DNA of 64,000 nt. Source: SCTD01 sp963781675. Lineage in GTDB: Bacteria > Actinomycetota > Actinomycetes > Mycobacteriales > SCTD01. The position numbers and the translations under genes were made by a program. Shown in pieces: positions 51,527-64,000 of this stretch (positions are counted from its first letter, which is position 1; every line of letters begins with the position of its first letter). The stretch lies in assembly GCA_963781675.1 (NCBI GenBank), contig CAWAGF010000002.1, positions 1 to 64,000 of the forward strand, in the 5' to 3' direction. The notes below the pieces were generated by a model. The model worked only from the letters and a program-made list of their open reading frames with translations, did no database searches and was not told the origin of the DNA.

Positions 51527-52293
51527 AGGTTGCGCCCGACCATCACCTCGGTCCGCACCTCGGCGCCGCAGCGCCGGCACTCCTGGCCGTGCCGCCGGTA
51601 GACGTAGCAGCGGTCCGCCGCGCGCGCCGGCCCCGAGCGGCGGTCGCGGTCCTCGCGCTCGGTCGTGACGATGTGGCCCTGCCGCACCCCGGCGCGCAGC
51701 AGCACCCTCAGGTCCTCCCACATGCCGTCCCAGATCCGCTCGGGCACCTCGCGTCCGGGGCGGAAGGGCGACAGCCCTGCGCGGTAGAGCACCTCGGCCC
51801 GGTAGACGTTGCCGACGCCGGCGAGCACCGACTGGTCCATCAGCAGCGCGCCGATGGCGACCTTGCTGCCCGAGACCTTCTTCCAGGCAGGCGCCGGGTC
51901 CGACCTCTTGTGCAGCGGGTCGGGTCCGAGCCGGGCCAGCACCCGGTCGCGGTCCTCCGGCGTGAACAGCTCGCAGGCCGTCGGCCCGCGCAGGTCGAGC
52001 CAGTGCTCGTCGCTGGTCAGCCGCAGCCGCAGCGCGCCCTTCGGCACCGGTGCCGGGTGCACGCCGTGCACCCAGCTGCCGTACAGCCCGAGGTGGACGT
52101 GCAGCAGCACGTCGCCCTCGAACTCGTAGAACAGGTGCTTGCCGTACGGGTGGACGCGCTCGACCACCCGCTCGTCGAGGACCTCCGCCCCGGCGGCGAA
52201 CCGCCCCTGCGGGCTGGACGCCCGGACGGAGCGGCCGACGAGCAGCGGCGTGTGGTCGCGGGCGAGCCGGTGGATCGTGTGCCCCTCGGGCAA
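51496..52293 (-). CDS. nei: Endonuclease VIII-like DNA glycosylase (Nei family)
   Basis: 265 aa. TTG at 52293 with AGGAGG upstream gives LPEGHTIHRLARDH: proline-2 and glutamate-3 are the catalytic residues after removal of the first residue. Helix-two-turn-helix follows (GALLMDQSVLAGVGNVYRAE), with a C-terminal zinc finger (CRRCGAEVRTEVMVGRNLYW, CPVC). It removes oxidised bases and cuts the backbone. Confidence 0.92.
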   Translation of the reverse strand: MPEGHTIHRLARDHTPLLVGRSVRASSPQGRFAAGAEVLDERVVERVHPYGKHLFYEFEGDVLLHVHLGLYGSWVHGVHPAPVPKGALRLRLTSDEHWLDLRGPTACELFTPEDRDRVLARLGPDPLHKRSDPAPAWKKVSGSKVAIGALLMDQSVLAGVGNVYRAEVLYRAGLSPFRPGREVPERIWDGMWEDLRVLLRAGVRQGHIVTTEREDRDRRSGPARAADRCYVYRRHGQECRRCGAEVRTEVMVGRNLYWCPVCQPA

Positions 52294-52312
52294 GGGGGCA
52301 CCTCCTCGTGCA

Positions 52313-52351
52313 GCGGGGTCCTGGAGCGGGGTCCTGGAGAGGGGTCCTAGA
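52313..52351. repeat. 13-bp tandem repeat x3
   Basis: GCGGGGTCCTGGA twice, then GAGGGGTCCTAGA. The last copy contains the stop of rpiB. Lies between rpiB and nei. Confidence 0.75.
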
Positions 52352-52811
52352 GAGGGGGCAGCGCGCCGGTCGTCTCGTACGCGCTGAGCATGGCGATCCG
52401 CCGCGTGTGCCGCTCGTCGTCGCTGTAGGGCGTGCCCAGGAACGCCTCGAGGATGCCCAGCGCCGTCGCCTCGTCGTGCATGCGGGCGCCCATGCTCACG
52501 ACGTTCGCGTCGTTGTGCTGGCGCCCGAGCTCGGCCGTCTCGACGCTCCACGCCAGCGCGCAGCGCACGCCCGCGACCTTGTTCGCCGCGATGGCCTCGC
52601 CGTTGCCGGAACCACCCAGGACGACGCCGAGGCTGCCCGGGTCGCCGGCGACGCCCTGCGCGGCACGCAGGACGTACGGCGGGTAGTCGTCGGTGGCGAC
52701 GTACTCCGCCGGGCCGTGGTCGACGGGCTCGTGCCCGAGGTCGGTGAGCCGGCGGGCGACGGCCTGCTTGAGCTCGAAGCCGGCGTGGTCGGAACCCAGG
52801 TGCACGCGCAT
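52347..52811 (-). CDS. rpiB: Ribose-5-phosphate isomerase B
   Basis: 154 aa, matching RpiB. Starts MRVHLGSDHAGFELKQAVAR, with SLGVVLGGSGNGEAIAANKV, VRCALAWSVETAELGRQHND and NVVSMGARMHDEATAL. Interconverts ribose-5-phosphate and ribulose-5-phosphate. 59 bases upstream of nei on the same strand, so cotranscription is likely. Confidence 0.95.
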   Translation of the reverse strand: MRVHLGSDHAGFELKQAVARRLTDLGHEPVDHGPAEYVATDDYPPYVLRAAQGVAGDPGSLGVVLGGSGNGEAIAANKVAGVRCALAWSVETAELGRQHNDANVVSMGARMHDEATALGILEAFLGTPYSDDERHTRRIAMLSAYETTGALPPL

Positions 52812-52819
52812 GTGCTGCA

Positions 52820-53482
52820 GTGTCCCGCATGGCCGTGCTCGGAGTGGACGGCTGCCCCGGCGGCTGGGTCGGCGCGCTGCTCGACGACGGCGGGATCACC
52901 TGGCACGTCGGCGACTTCGCCGCCATGCTGGCCCTCGGCGCGGACGCGCTGGCCGTCGACATCCCGATAGGCCTGCCCGACGGACCCGCCCGCCGCGCCG
53001 CCGACGTGGAGGCCCGCGCCCTGCTCGGGGCTCAGCGCTCGTCGGTCTTCTTCGTGCCGCCGCGCGTCGTGCTCGAGGCTGGCTCGCAGCCCGAGGCCAC
53101 CCTGCTCTCCCGCGCCGCCGGCTCGGTCGGCGTGAGCATCCAGACGTTCCACATCCTCGACAAGGTCGCGGAGGTCGACGCCCACGTCCGGGCCGGCGCC
53201 CCCGTCGTCGAGTGCCACCCCGAGGTCACCTTCAGGACGATGTGCGGCCACCCCCTCCCCCCCAAGCGCAAGAAGGAAGGCCGAGCAGCCCGCCTCGCCG
53301 TCCTGCGGCAGTGGCTCCCGCACCTCACCCTGCCCGACCCCCGACCGGGCCGAGCCCAGTGGGACGACCTCCTCGACGCCGCCGCCTGCGCCTGGACCGC
53401 CCAGCGCTGGCTCCGAGGCCAGGCGCAGACCCTGGGGAACGAGCGCGACGAGCTGGGTGTCCCCATGCGGATCGTGTTCTAG
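52820..53482 (+). CDS. DUF429 family protein
   Basis: 220 aa. Starts VSRMAVLGVDGCPGGWVGAL (GTG 52820, or ATG 52829), AVDIPIGLPDGPARRAADVEA, RSSVFFVPPRVVLEA, CHPEVTFR and LLDAAACAWTAQRW, as in DUF429 (RNase H-like fold). Nuclease-like function is inferred. Divergent from rpiB. The 135-bp gap after it holds a GGACC/GGTCC inverted repeat (about 53560-53580), possibly a terminator. Confidence 0.85.
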   Translation: MSRMAVLGVDGCPGGWVGALLDDGGITWHVGDFAAMLALGADALAVDIPIGLPDGPARRAADVEARALLGAQRSSVFFVPPRVVLEAGSQPEATLLSRAAGSVGVSIQTFHILDKVAEVDAHVRAGAPVVECHPEVTFRTMCGHPLPPKRKKEGRAARLAVLRQWLPHLTLPDPRPGRAQWDDLLDAAACAWTAQRWLRGQAQTLGNERDELGVPMRIVF

Positions 53483-53617
53483 GCCATGACGAGAGCCCCG
53501 GAAGACGTGCCGCGGCGGAAGCGGCTGGTGCAGCAGGGCTGTCGCGAAGGACCGTAGAAGGACCGAGCGCAGCGAGGTCCCAGGTCCGAGCGGCAGGGCT
53601 GCGGAGACAGCCGCGAC

Positions 53618-55036
<1,419 letters not shown>

Positions 55037-55086
55037 TGCTGCTCCCGGGGGTGCTCGTGGCGTGTGCCGAGGCTACGTCCGGGTGG

Positions 55087-55695
55087 TCAGTCGAACTGCG
55101 GACCCTCCGTGCGGGTGCGCTTGAGCTCGTAGAAGTGCGGGAAGCCGGCGAGCAGCCGCGCGCCGTCCCACACCTTGCCGGCCTCCTCGCCGCGCGGGAT
55201 GCGCGACAGCACCGGACCGAAGAACGCGACGCCGTCCACGTGGATGACCGGCGTGCCGACGTCCATGCCGACCGGGTCCATGCCGCGGTGGTGGTCCGCC
55301 TTGAGCGCCTCGTCGTACGACGCGTCCTCGGCCGCGGCCGCCAGCTCCTTCGGGAGACCGGCCGCCTCCAGCGCGCTCTCGTGCAGCGACGGGTCGGACA
55401 GCTCCACCTTCTGGTGGTGGAGGCGCTCGCCGTAGGCCGTGTAGAGCGGCAGCAGGTCGTGACCGGCCTGACGCGCGGCCGTGCAGACGCGCACCGGCCC
55501 CCAGCCGAGCCGCATCATCTCGAGGTACTGCTCCGGCAGGTCCCGGCCCTCGTTGAGGACAGCCAGGCTCATGACGTTCCACGTCGTGCGCACGGGGCGG
55601 ACCTTCTCGACCTCCAGCACCCAGCGGGAGGTGATCCACGCCCAGGGGCACAGCGGGTCGAACCAGAAGTCGATCTGCGTCGTCTCGTCAGCCAT
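55087..55695 (-). CDS. DsbA-family mycothiol-dependent nitroreductase-like protein (Rv2466c type)
   Basis: 202 aa. Begins MADETTQIDFWFDPLCPWAW, then ITSRWVLEVEKVRPV and MSLAVLNEGRDLPEQY. Strongly reminiscent of Rv2466c, but with CPWA in place of CPWC, so the second cysteine is missing. It retains the cis-proline (GTPVIHVDG). A monothiol reaction with mycothiol is possible. ATG at 55695. Confidence 0.88.
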   Translation of the reverse strand: MADETTQIDFWFDPLCPWAWITSRWVLEVEKVRPVRTTWNVMSLAVLNEGRDLPEQYLEMMRLGWGPVRVCTAARQAGHDLLPLYTAYGERLHHQKVELSDPSLHESALEAAGLPKELAAAAEDASYDEALKADHHRGMDPVGMDVGTPVIHVDGVAFFGPVLSRIPRGEEAGKVWDGARLLAGFPHFYELKRTRTEGPQFD

Positions 55696-55764
55696 GGCAT
55701 GACTCTTGCACGCGCAAGCGGTCGGTGGCCGTCCGCGCCCGCGCTGCGTGGGAGACTGGGCCGT

Positions 55765-58297
<2,533 letters not shown>

Positions 58298-58308
58298 CCA
58301 GCCTGCTT

Positions 58309-58350
58309 ACGACGAGGGGCCCGCGCCGACCGGCGCGGGCCCCTCGTCGT
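58309..58350. terminator. Strong bidirectional hairpin terminator
   Basis: A perfect 19-bp stem (58309-58327 with 58332-58350) and loop GACC between convergent pepN and the DUF5130-like gene. Confidence 0.9.
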
Positions 58351-58363
58351 GATGACGGTGCGG

Positions 58364-58834
58364 CTAGTGGACGCCGGCGGTGCCGTGCGCGGGCGCGCTG
58401 CGCACGGCGAGCTCGCCGCGCTTGGCGTCGGCGGCGCTGATCGCGCTGCGCCGGCCGGCGGCGTCGGCGATCTGGCGGACGGCGTCGACGATGCCGCCGA
58501 CGAGGTCGCCGCCGCGGAAGGCGCTGGTCATCGAGAGGACGGCGAGGGCGCTGACGCGGTCCGGGACGCGACGGCGGACGGTCGGGCCGGTGACGACCTC
58601 GACGCGGCGCTGGCCGGGCGCGACGACGAGCAGCACCGCGGACGGGCTGCGCTCGCCGAGCGCGGCGTGCAGCCGCTCGGAGGCGGCGCGGAACTGCGAC
58701 GGGTCGTCGAGCTCGAGGTCGCCGACGAGCACGGACAGGTCGAGGCCGTTCTCGGTGCGGGCGCGCTCGACGGCCGCCTCGATGCGCTCCTGCTGACGCG
58801 GGTCGAGCCCGTCACCAGTCGCCACTTGCGCCAC
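58364..58834 (-). CDS. DUF5130/TPM-like protein
   Basis: 156 aa. ERIEAAVERARTENGLDLSVLVGDLE, SAVLLVVAPGQRRVEVVTGP and GGDLVGGIVDAVRQIADAAG resemble DUF5130, a small actinobacterial TPM-like fold. No signal peptide. Function unknown. Confidence 0.75.
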   Translation of the reverse strand: MAQVATGDGLDPRQQERIEAAVERARTENGLDLSVLVGDLELDDPSQFRAASERLHAALGERSPSAVLLVVAPGQRRVEVVTGPTVRRRVPDRVSALAVLSMTSAFRGGDLVGGIVDAVRQIADAAGRRSAISAADAKRGELAVRSAPAHGTAGVH

Positions 58835-59174
58835 CCCTCACAAGGTCTCCGGTCTGGGCGTGCTCCACGGCGGCCGCGGGGTCCGGCGGGCCGCCGAACC
58901 ACAGCGGGGCCGCCGTCCATCCGCGGCCGGGCCGGTATCGGCTGGCGCGGACCATGCCCGGCAACCACACGAGCGCGGCCACCGTCAGCAGGATCGCGGC
59001 CGGGATGAGGAAGTAGATGGCCAGCCCCTCGAGCAGCGAGATCGGGTCGGCCGGCGCGGTGCCGTCCTGGTAGCCCAGGCTGTTCGTGCGGGCGGGATCG
59101 TCGCCCCCGCAGGCCGTCAGCAGGGCGGCGGCCGCACCGGCCGTGAGGCAGGCGCGCAGTCGTCGGTTGCTCAC
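58812..59174 (-). CDS. Small lipoprotein/membrane protein, unknown
   Basis: 120 aa. Lipobox LLTACGGDD, one strong hydrophobic helix (LEGLAIYFLIPAAILLTVAAL), and a C-terminal part RPGRGWTAAPLWFGGPPDPA. It overlaps the start of the DUF5130 gene by 23 bases, suggesting coupling. No family assigned. Confidence 0.7.
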   Translation of the reverse strand: MSNRRLRACLTAGAAAALLTACGGDDPARTNSLGYQDGTAPADPISLLEGLAIYFLIPAAILLTVAALVWLPGMVRASRYRPGRGWTAAPLWFGGPPDPAAAVEHAQTGDLVRGGASGDW

Positions 59175-59216
59175 AGGCTCCTCGCAGGACGTACGGGCGG
59201 TCTGACGCTGTGGAGG

Positions 59217-61242
59217 CTATCGAACCGGCCGGGTGCCGTCCGACAGCAGGGCGGCCAGCCGTCGCACGCCGTCGGAGGCCAGCAGCTCCTCGAGGCCCAG
59301 CGGCCGGCCGGAGCCGTCGGCGACGGGCAGCCGCCAGTTCGGGTACTCGTCGACGGTGCCCGGCAGGTTGGGCTGGCGCAGGTCGCCGACGGCGTCGCCG
59401 AAGGCCGCCAGCACCAGGCGGCAGGGCGACGCGGTGAGCAGGGCGTGCATGGCCAGCGGGACGTCGCCGCCGCACTCCTCCAGCAGGCCGGTCGACTGCA
59501 GCACCCGCCGGACGGCCTTCTGCTCGCCGCGGACCTTCTCCTGCTCCTGCTCGACCGGGACGCCGAGCTGGCCGAGCTCGGCGCGCACCCGCACCTGCTC
59601 GCCGGCCAGGAAGCCGGCGGCGGTCGGCAGGTCGTGCGTCGTGACGCTGGCCAGCGCGAGCGGCCGCCAGCGGTCCGGGGGCACGACGGAGCCGTCGTCC
59701 TCGGTCTCGAACCACAGCACCGCGCTGCCGAGCACGCCGGTGGCGTCCAGCGCCTCGCGCACCCGGTCCTCGACGGTCCCGAGGTCCTCGCCCACGACGA
59801 GAGCGCCGGCGCGGGAGGCCTCCAGCGCGAGGACGCCGAGCAGGGCGTCCGCGTCGTAGGACACGTAGGTGCCCTCGGCGGCGCTGGAGCCGGACGGCAC
59901 CCACCACAGGCGGAACAGCCCCATGACGTGGTCGATGCGCAGCCCGCCGGCGTGGCGGAGGAGTGCCCCGTACGACGTCGCGGAACGGCAGGTAGCCGCT
60001 CTCCGCCAAGCGGTCCGGGCGCCACGGCGGCAGCCCCCAGTCCTGCCCCTGCTGGTTGAACGAGTCCGGCGGGGCGCCGACGGTCGTGCCGAGCGCGAGC
60101 GCGTCCTGCAGCGCCCAGGCGTCCGCTCCTCCCGCGTCCACCCCGACGGCGAGGTCGTGGATGACGAGCAGGCCCTGGACGGCGGCCAGCTGCTCGTCGA
60201 CGAGCAGCTGGACCCAGCACCAGAAGGCGATCCGCTCGGCCGGGACGGCTGCCCCGGCGGTGCGCGGCCGCCGGAGCTCGGCCGGCCACTGCTGCCAGTC
60301 CGGCCCGTGCTGCTCGGCCAGCGCGCAGAACAGCGCGAACTCCTCCAGCGACGGACCCTGCTGCCGGCGCCACTCTGCCAGGTCCTCCTCCCGGTGCAGC
60401 GGCCACAGCAGCTCCAGCGCGGCGAGCTTGGCCCGCCACACCGGGTCGCGCGGGATCCGGTCCGCCTCCGCGACGGGGCGCAGCGCGTCGACGGCGGCGC
60501 GGACGTCGTCGGGCGCCGCGGCGTACTCCGGGACGTCCTCGACGTGGAGGTAGACGGCGGAGCGGAAGCGGCGGCTCGACGGGCTGTACGGCGAGGGGTT
60601 GATCGGCACGACGGGCGTCTCGGCGTGCAGCGGGTTGAGCAGCACGGCGCCCGCCCCGTCGGCGACGGCGCGCTCGACCACGGTCCGCAGGTCGGCGTAG
60701 TCGCCCATGGCCCACGACTGCTCGCTGCGCAGGCTGTAGAGCTGGACCATCCAGCCCCAGGCGCGGTCCAGCCCCCCGGGCAGCGCGATGCGCGCCGGTG
60801 CCACGCAGAGCACCGAGGTCGAGGTGGCGCCACCGGCGGTGGCGACCAGCTCGTGCCAGCCGAGCGGCAGGCCGGTCAGCGGCACGGGCCGGCGGACCAG
60901 GGTGCCGCGGCGCGCGGCGACCACGCCGGGGACGTCGAGCCGGCGCGTGCCGCCGTCCTCGAGCCGGACCTCCAGCAGGACGTCGGCGTCCTCCTCCACG
61001 TGCAGGGCGACCTCGCCGGAGCCGCGCAGGACGACGGACGGCGGCAGCAGCCGCGACCACGGCGCCGCCTCCACGTCGGCCAGCGCGGCGGCGACGAGCT
61101 CCGGCGTCGAGGCGTCGACGTCGAGCGCCGCCAGCGCGCCGGCGACCGCCGGGTCCGACACCTGCACCGGCGTGCCGGACCAGTCGTCGTAGGTGGTGGC
61201 GACGCCGTGCGCGCGCGCGAGCTGCTCCAGTTCGGGGGTCAC
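59217..61242 (-). CDS. malQ: 4-alpha-glucanotransferase (one frameshift)
   Basis: Glycoside hydrolase family 77, about 674 aa. Features: WGWMVQLYSLRSEQSWAMGDY, GAGAVLLNPLHAETPVVPIN, YSPSSRRFRSAVYLHVEDV, GGLRIDHVMGLFRLWWVP (nucleophile aspartate), GALVVGEDLGTVED and SVTTHDLPTAAGF. The frame breaks after FRDVVR at 59966-59969 (an extra base in a C-run) and resumes with ALLRHAGGLRIDH. GTG at 61242. Used in maltose or glycogen metabolism. Confidence 0.93.
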
Positions 61243-61388
61243 GGCCGACCCCTGCCCCCGCGCGGCGCGTTCACCACATCGCGGGGCGGGACCACCCGAG
61301 CGGCGCTCGAGCGCGGACAGGTCGTCCAGCGAGGCCATGACGGGAAAGTGGCGTGACCGGCCCGCCCGCCTCCCCTACCGTCGGAGCC

Positions 61389-61925
61389 GTGAGCGACACC
61401 TCCCCCCGCCGCGGTCCCGCCTCGTGGTGGCTGCTGGTCCTGGCGACCCTCGTGACCGCCCTGCCGGTCGGGAACGCCGTGCTGTCCGCCCTGCGCGCCT
61501 CCGGCGTCCTGGGCGTCGAGGTCGACCCCGCCGAGGGCGGCGCGGGCGCGTTCGGCTTCTTCGACGAGCAGGGGCTGCGGATCGCCGAGGGCATCAGCCT
61601 GCTCGTGACCCTGCCGGTCGCGATCGCGTGCCTGGTCGTGCTCGTCGGCCTGTTCGGCCAGCGCGAGTGGGCCCGCGAGGGAGCGCTCGGCGTCTTCGGG
61701 CTGGGCGGCCTGCTGCTGCTGGTCTTCTCGCTGAACGGCCTCACCACCGACCCGCCCGGCGAGCACGCCGGCCTCGGCGTCGCCGGGTCGCTGCTCGTCC
61801 TGAGCGTTGCGGCGCTCGCGCTGTCGCCCGGCGTGCGGCGGGACTTCGAGCGGCGGGTCATCGCCCAGCAGGTGCGCGAGCGGGAGGCCGCCACTGCGGC
61901 CCGGCGCGCCCGCCTCGGCAGCTAG
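61389..61925 (+). CDS. Membrane protein, unknown
   Basis: 178 aa with about four membrane segments (WWLLVLATLVTALPVGNAVL, ISLLVTLPVAIACLVVLVGL, VFGLGGLLLLVFSLNGLTT, LGVAGSLLVLSVAALALSPG) and a basic, Arg-rich tail. GTG at 61389. Divergent from malQ; no family recognised. Confidence 0.65.
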   Translation: MSDTSPRRGPASWWLLVLATLVTALPVGNAVLSALRASGVLGVEVDPAEGGAGAFGFFDEQGLRIAEGISLLVTLPVAIACLVVLVGLFGQREWAREGALGVFGLGGLLLLVFSLNGLTTDPPGEHAGLGVAGSLLVLSVAALALSPGVRRDFERRVIAQQVREREAATAARRARLGS

Positions 61926-61950
61926 CCGGGCTGCCGCCGGCCCCGATCGG

Positions 61951-62484
61951 CTACGCCGGCTCCTCGAGCTGCTCCGGCAGCACGCCGTCCAGGTACGGCG
62001 CCCAGCGCGGGTCCATCCGCCGCGCCCCCACCACCCGCCAGGCGGCGCCGGTCGGCGCCCGCGGGGAGGTGCGCAGCCGCCAGCCGAGCTCGGCGATCCC
62101 GCGGTCGGCCTTGACGTGGTTGCAGCGGCCGCAGGCCGACACGACGTTCTCCCAGGCGTGCGCGCCGCCGCGGCTCTTCGGGACGACGTGGTCCAGCGAC
62201 GTGGCCGGCGCGCCGCAGTAGACGCAGCGGCCGCCGTCGCGGGCGAAGACCGCCTTGCGCGTCAGCGGGACCGTCGGGCGGTACGGCACCTTCACGAAGC
62301 GGGACAGCCGCACGACGGCCGGCACCGGCAGGTCCGTGCGCGCGCTGTGCAGCACCCCGTCCCCGTCGGCCACCGGCACCGCCTTGGCGGTGAGCACGAG
62401 GACCGCGGCCCGGCGGCCGGACACGACGCACAGGGGCTCGTAGGTCGCGTTCAGCACCAGCGCCGAGCTCTCCGTACCGGCCAT
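61951..62484 (-). CDS. HNH endonuclease
   Basis: 177 aa. HNH core FARDGGRCVYCGAPATSLDH, VVPKSRGGAHAWENVVSACG, RCNHVKADRG. ATG at 62484 with GGAGGAGG upstream. This chromosomal type is common and conserved in actinobacteria, with an unknown in vivo role. Confidence 0.9.
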   Translation of the reverse strand: MAGTESSALVLNATYEPLCVVSGRRAAVLVLTAKAVPVADGDGVLHSARTDLPVPAVVRLSRFVKVPYRPTVPLTRKAVFARDGGRCVYCGAPATSLDHVVPKSRGGAHAWENVVSACGRCNHVKADRGIAELGWRLRTSPRAPTGAAWRVVGARRMDPRWAPYLDGVLPEQLEEPA

Positions 62485-62559
62485 GCGGTCCTCCTCCGCA
62501 CCGAGCATGACCGACGCGGCCGAGATGCGCCACGACGCAGCGGGCGACACCCTCGACGG

Positions 62560-62977
62560 GTGGACCTCCTGCTCCAGGCGCACGCGCTGGCGACGGCTGC
62601 CCTGGCCGGCCTGGTCTGGGTCGTGCAGCTGCTCGTCTACCCGGCGTTCCGCACCGTCGGGCCGACCCCCGCGTGGGCGGAGCACCACCGGGCGCACAGC
62701 GCGCTCATCACCCGGCTGGTCGCGCTGCCGTGGCTGGTCCAGGGCGGCACGCTGGCCGTCCTGCTGCTGCGCGACCCCGGCCCGCTGCTGCTGCTCACCG
62801 GCGCGCTCGCGGCGCACGACCGTCGCGGTGACCGTCCTGGTCAGCGTTCCGCTGCACGTACGGCTCGGGCAGGGGTACGACGAGGCGACAGCGGTACGGC
62901 TGATCCGCACGAACTGGCTGCGCACGGCGGCGTGGACCGCGGGCTCGGTCTGCGCGGCGGTGCTCGCCGGCTCCTAG
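62560..62977 (+). CDS. Small membrane protein (one frameshift)
   Basis: About 138 aa with hydrophobic stretches (ALATAALAGLVWVVQLLVYP, RLVALPWLVQGGTLAVLLLR). The frame is broken at about 62818 by an extra G: LLLTGALAAH, then TVAVTVLVSVPLHVRLGQGY. GTG at 62560. Family not recognised. Confidence 0.6.
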
Positions 62978-62987
62978 GGTCGAGCGC

Positions 62988-64000
62988 ATGCGCTACCCGC
63001 CCGCTCCGCGCCTCGACCTCGTCGACGTCCTGCACGGCCACGAGGTCGCCGACCCCTACCGCTGGCTGGAGGACGCGCAGGCGCCGGAGGCGCGCGAGTG
63101 GTCGACGGCGCAGCAGCGGCTCGCGCGCGAGCACCTCGACGCGCTGCCCGGCCGGGACCGGCTGGAGCAGCGGCTGACCGGGCTGCTCGCGACCGGCTCG
63201 GTGGGTGCGCCGGCCTGGCGCGCCGGGCGGCCGTTCTGGACGCGCCGGCAGCCGGGGCAGGAGCACGCGGTGCTGCTCACCCGCGACCCGGACGGCGGCG
63301 AGCGGGTGCTGGTCGACCCGGCCGCGGTCGACCCGTCGGGCGCCACGACGCTCGACTCATGGGCGCCGTCGAAGGAGGGCACCCGGCTGGCGTACCAGCT
63401 CTCCAGCGGCGGCGACGAGGAGTCGCTGCTGCACGTGCTGGACGTCGAGACGGGCGAGGCGCTGGACGGCCCGATCGACCGCTGCCGCTACTCGCCGGTG
63501 GCGTGGGTGCCGGGCGGCGAGCACTTCTACTACGTGCGGCGGCTCCCGCCGGAGGCCGTGCCGGCGGGCGAGGAGCAGTTCCACCGGCGGGTGTGGCGGC
63601 ACGTCGTCGGCACCTCCCCCGACGAGGACGGCCTCGTCTGGGGCGAGGACCTGGACCCGACGAGCTACTACGGCTGCTCGGTCTCGCGCGACGGCCGCTG
63701 GCTGGTGCTGTCCGCGAGCGCCGGCACCGCCCCGCGCGACGACGTGTGGCTGCTCGACCTGGCCGCCGGCGGCGCACCGGCCGAGGTGCAGGTCGGCGTC
63801 GACGCCCGCTGCTCCGCGCACGTCGACCACGACGGCCGGCTGTGGCTGCTCACCGACCGGGACGCGCCGCGCGGCCGGCTCTGCGTCGCCGACCCCGCGC
63901 GGCCGCAGGAGTGGGAGACGGTGCTGCCGGAGGACCCGGAGGCGGTGCTCGAGGACTGGGCGCTGCTCGACGACGGGGTGGTCGCCGCGCTGCGCAGCCG
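62988..64000 (+). CDS. Prolyl oligopeptidase/oligopeptidase B-like (partial, runs off window)
   Basis: At least 337 aa with the S9A beta-propeller. Begins MRYPPAPRLDLVDVLHGHEV and ADPYRWLEDAQAPEAREWST, then SWAPSKEGTRLAYQLSSGGD, WVPGGEHFYYVRRLP, YYGCSVSRDGRWLVLSAS. The catalytic alpha/beta-hydrolase domain is outside the window. ATG at 62988. Confidence 0.88.
   Translation, partial: MRYPPAPRLDLVDVLHGHEVADPYRWLEDAQAPEAREWSTAQQRLAREHLDALPGRDRLEQRLTGLLATGSVGAPAWRAGRPFWTRRQPGQEHAVLLTRDPDGGERVLVDPAAVDPSGATTLDSWAPSKEGTRLAYQLSSGGDEESLLHVLDVETGEALDGPIDRCRYSPVAWVPGGEHFYYVRRLPPEAVPAGEEQFHRRVWRHVVGTSPDEDGLVWGEDLDPTSYYGCSVSRDGRWLVLSASAGTAPRDDVWLLDLAAGGAPAEVQVGVDARCSAHVDHDGRLWLLTDRDAPRGRLCVADPARPQEWETVLPEDPEAVLEDWALLDDGVVAALRS

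Overview
The window is very GC-rich DNA from a high-GC Gram-positive actinobacterium (Actinomycetota). Markers for this are tandem clpP1-clpP2 beside clpX and tig, a mycoredoxin-like glutaredoxin and an Rv2466c-like DsbA protein (both typical of mycothiol users), many GTG starts, and leaderless-looking promoters. I do not commit to a genus.

Layout. (1) 1-4315: conserved proteostasis block on the minus strand (tig, clpP1, clpP2, clpX), then divergent tRNA-Pro(UGG) and tRNA-Gly(UCC). (2) 4275-29711: a 25.4-kb genomic island integrated in tRNA-Gly and bounded by a 42-bp direct repeat of the tRNA 3' half. A truncated tyrosine integrase lies at the left end and a RES/Xre-type toxin-antitoxin pair at the right end. 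(3) 29765-45021: chromosomal signalling region with a GAF protein, three GGDEF/EAL proteins, a large AAA-LuxR regulator, a molybdopterin oxidoreductase and a double-ECF-sigma operon sharing a promoter motif. (4) 45185-64000: mostly housekeeping or ordinary genes (Ser/Thr kinase, aat, Eis-like acetyltransferase, MtfA-like peptidase, Nei, RpiB, aldehyde dehydrogenase, pepN, malQ, HNH nuclease, prolyl oligopeptidase).

The island is the most interesting part. Its cargo is dominated by reactive-sulfur and thiol-disulfide chemistry: a broken sulfide:quinone reductase, a CstB-like persulfide dioxygenase/rhodanese fusion, several further rhodaneses, DUF2892 and DUF302 proteins, a TauE/SafE exporter, thioredoxin, mycoredoxin, thioredoxin reductase, CcdA, TlpA, and flavoprotein disulfide reductases. 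A GntR/UTRA regulator sits divergently from cstB. A near-palindromic element (TGTCCGTACATT) recurs at this divergent promoter, upstream of sqr (twice, one variant) and upstream of the TauE operon, so I propose a GntR-type sulfur-stress regulon.

Many conserved genes, inside and outside the island (clpX, trxB, the oxidoreductase at 38824, pepN, malQ and others), are interrupted by single-base insertions. This suggests either systematic sequence error or real decay; reads would decide. A DUF2243 gene is split by a precise internal inversion, and a methyltransferase gene is put out of frame by four copies of a 7-bp repeat.
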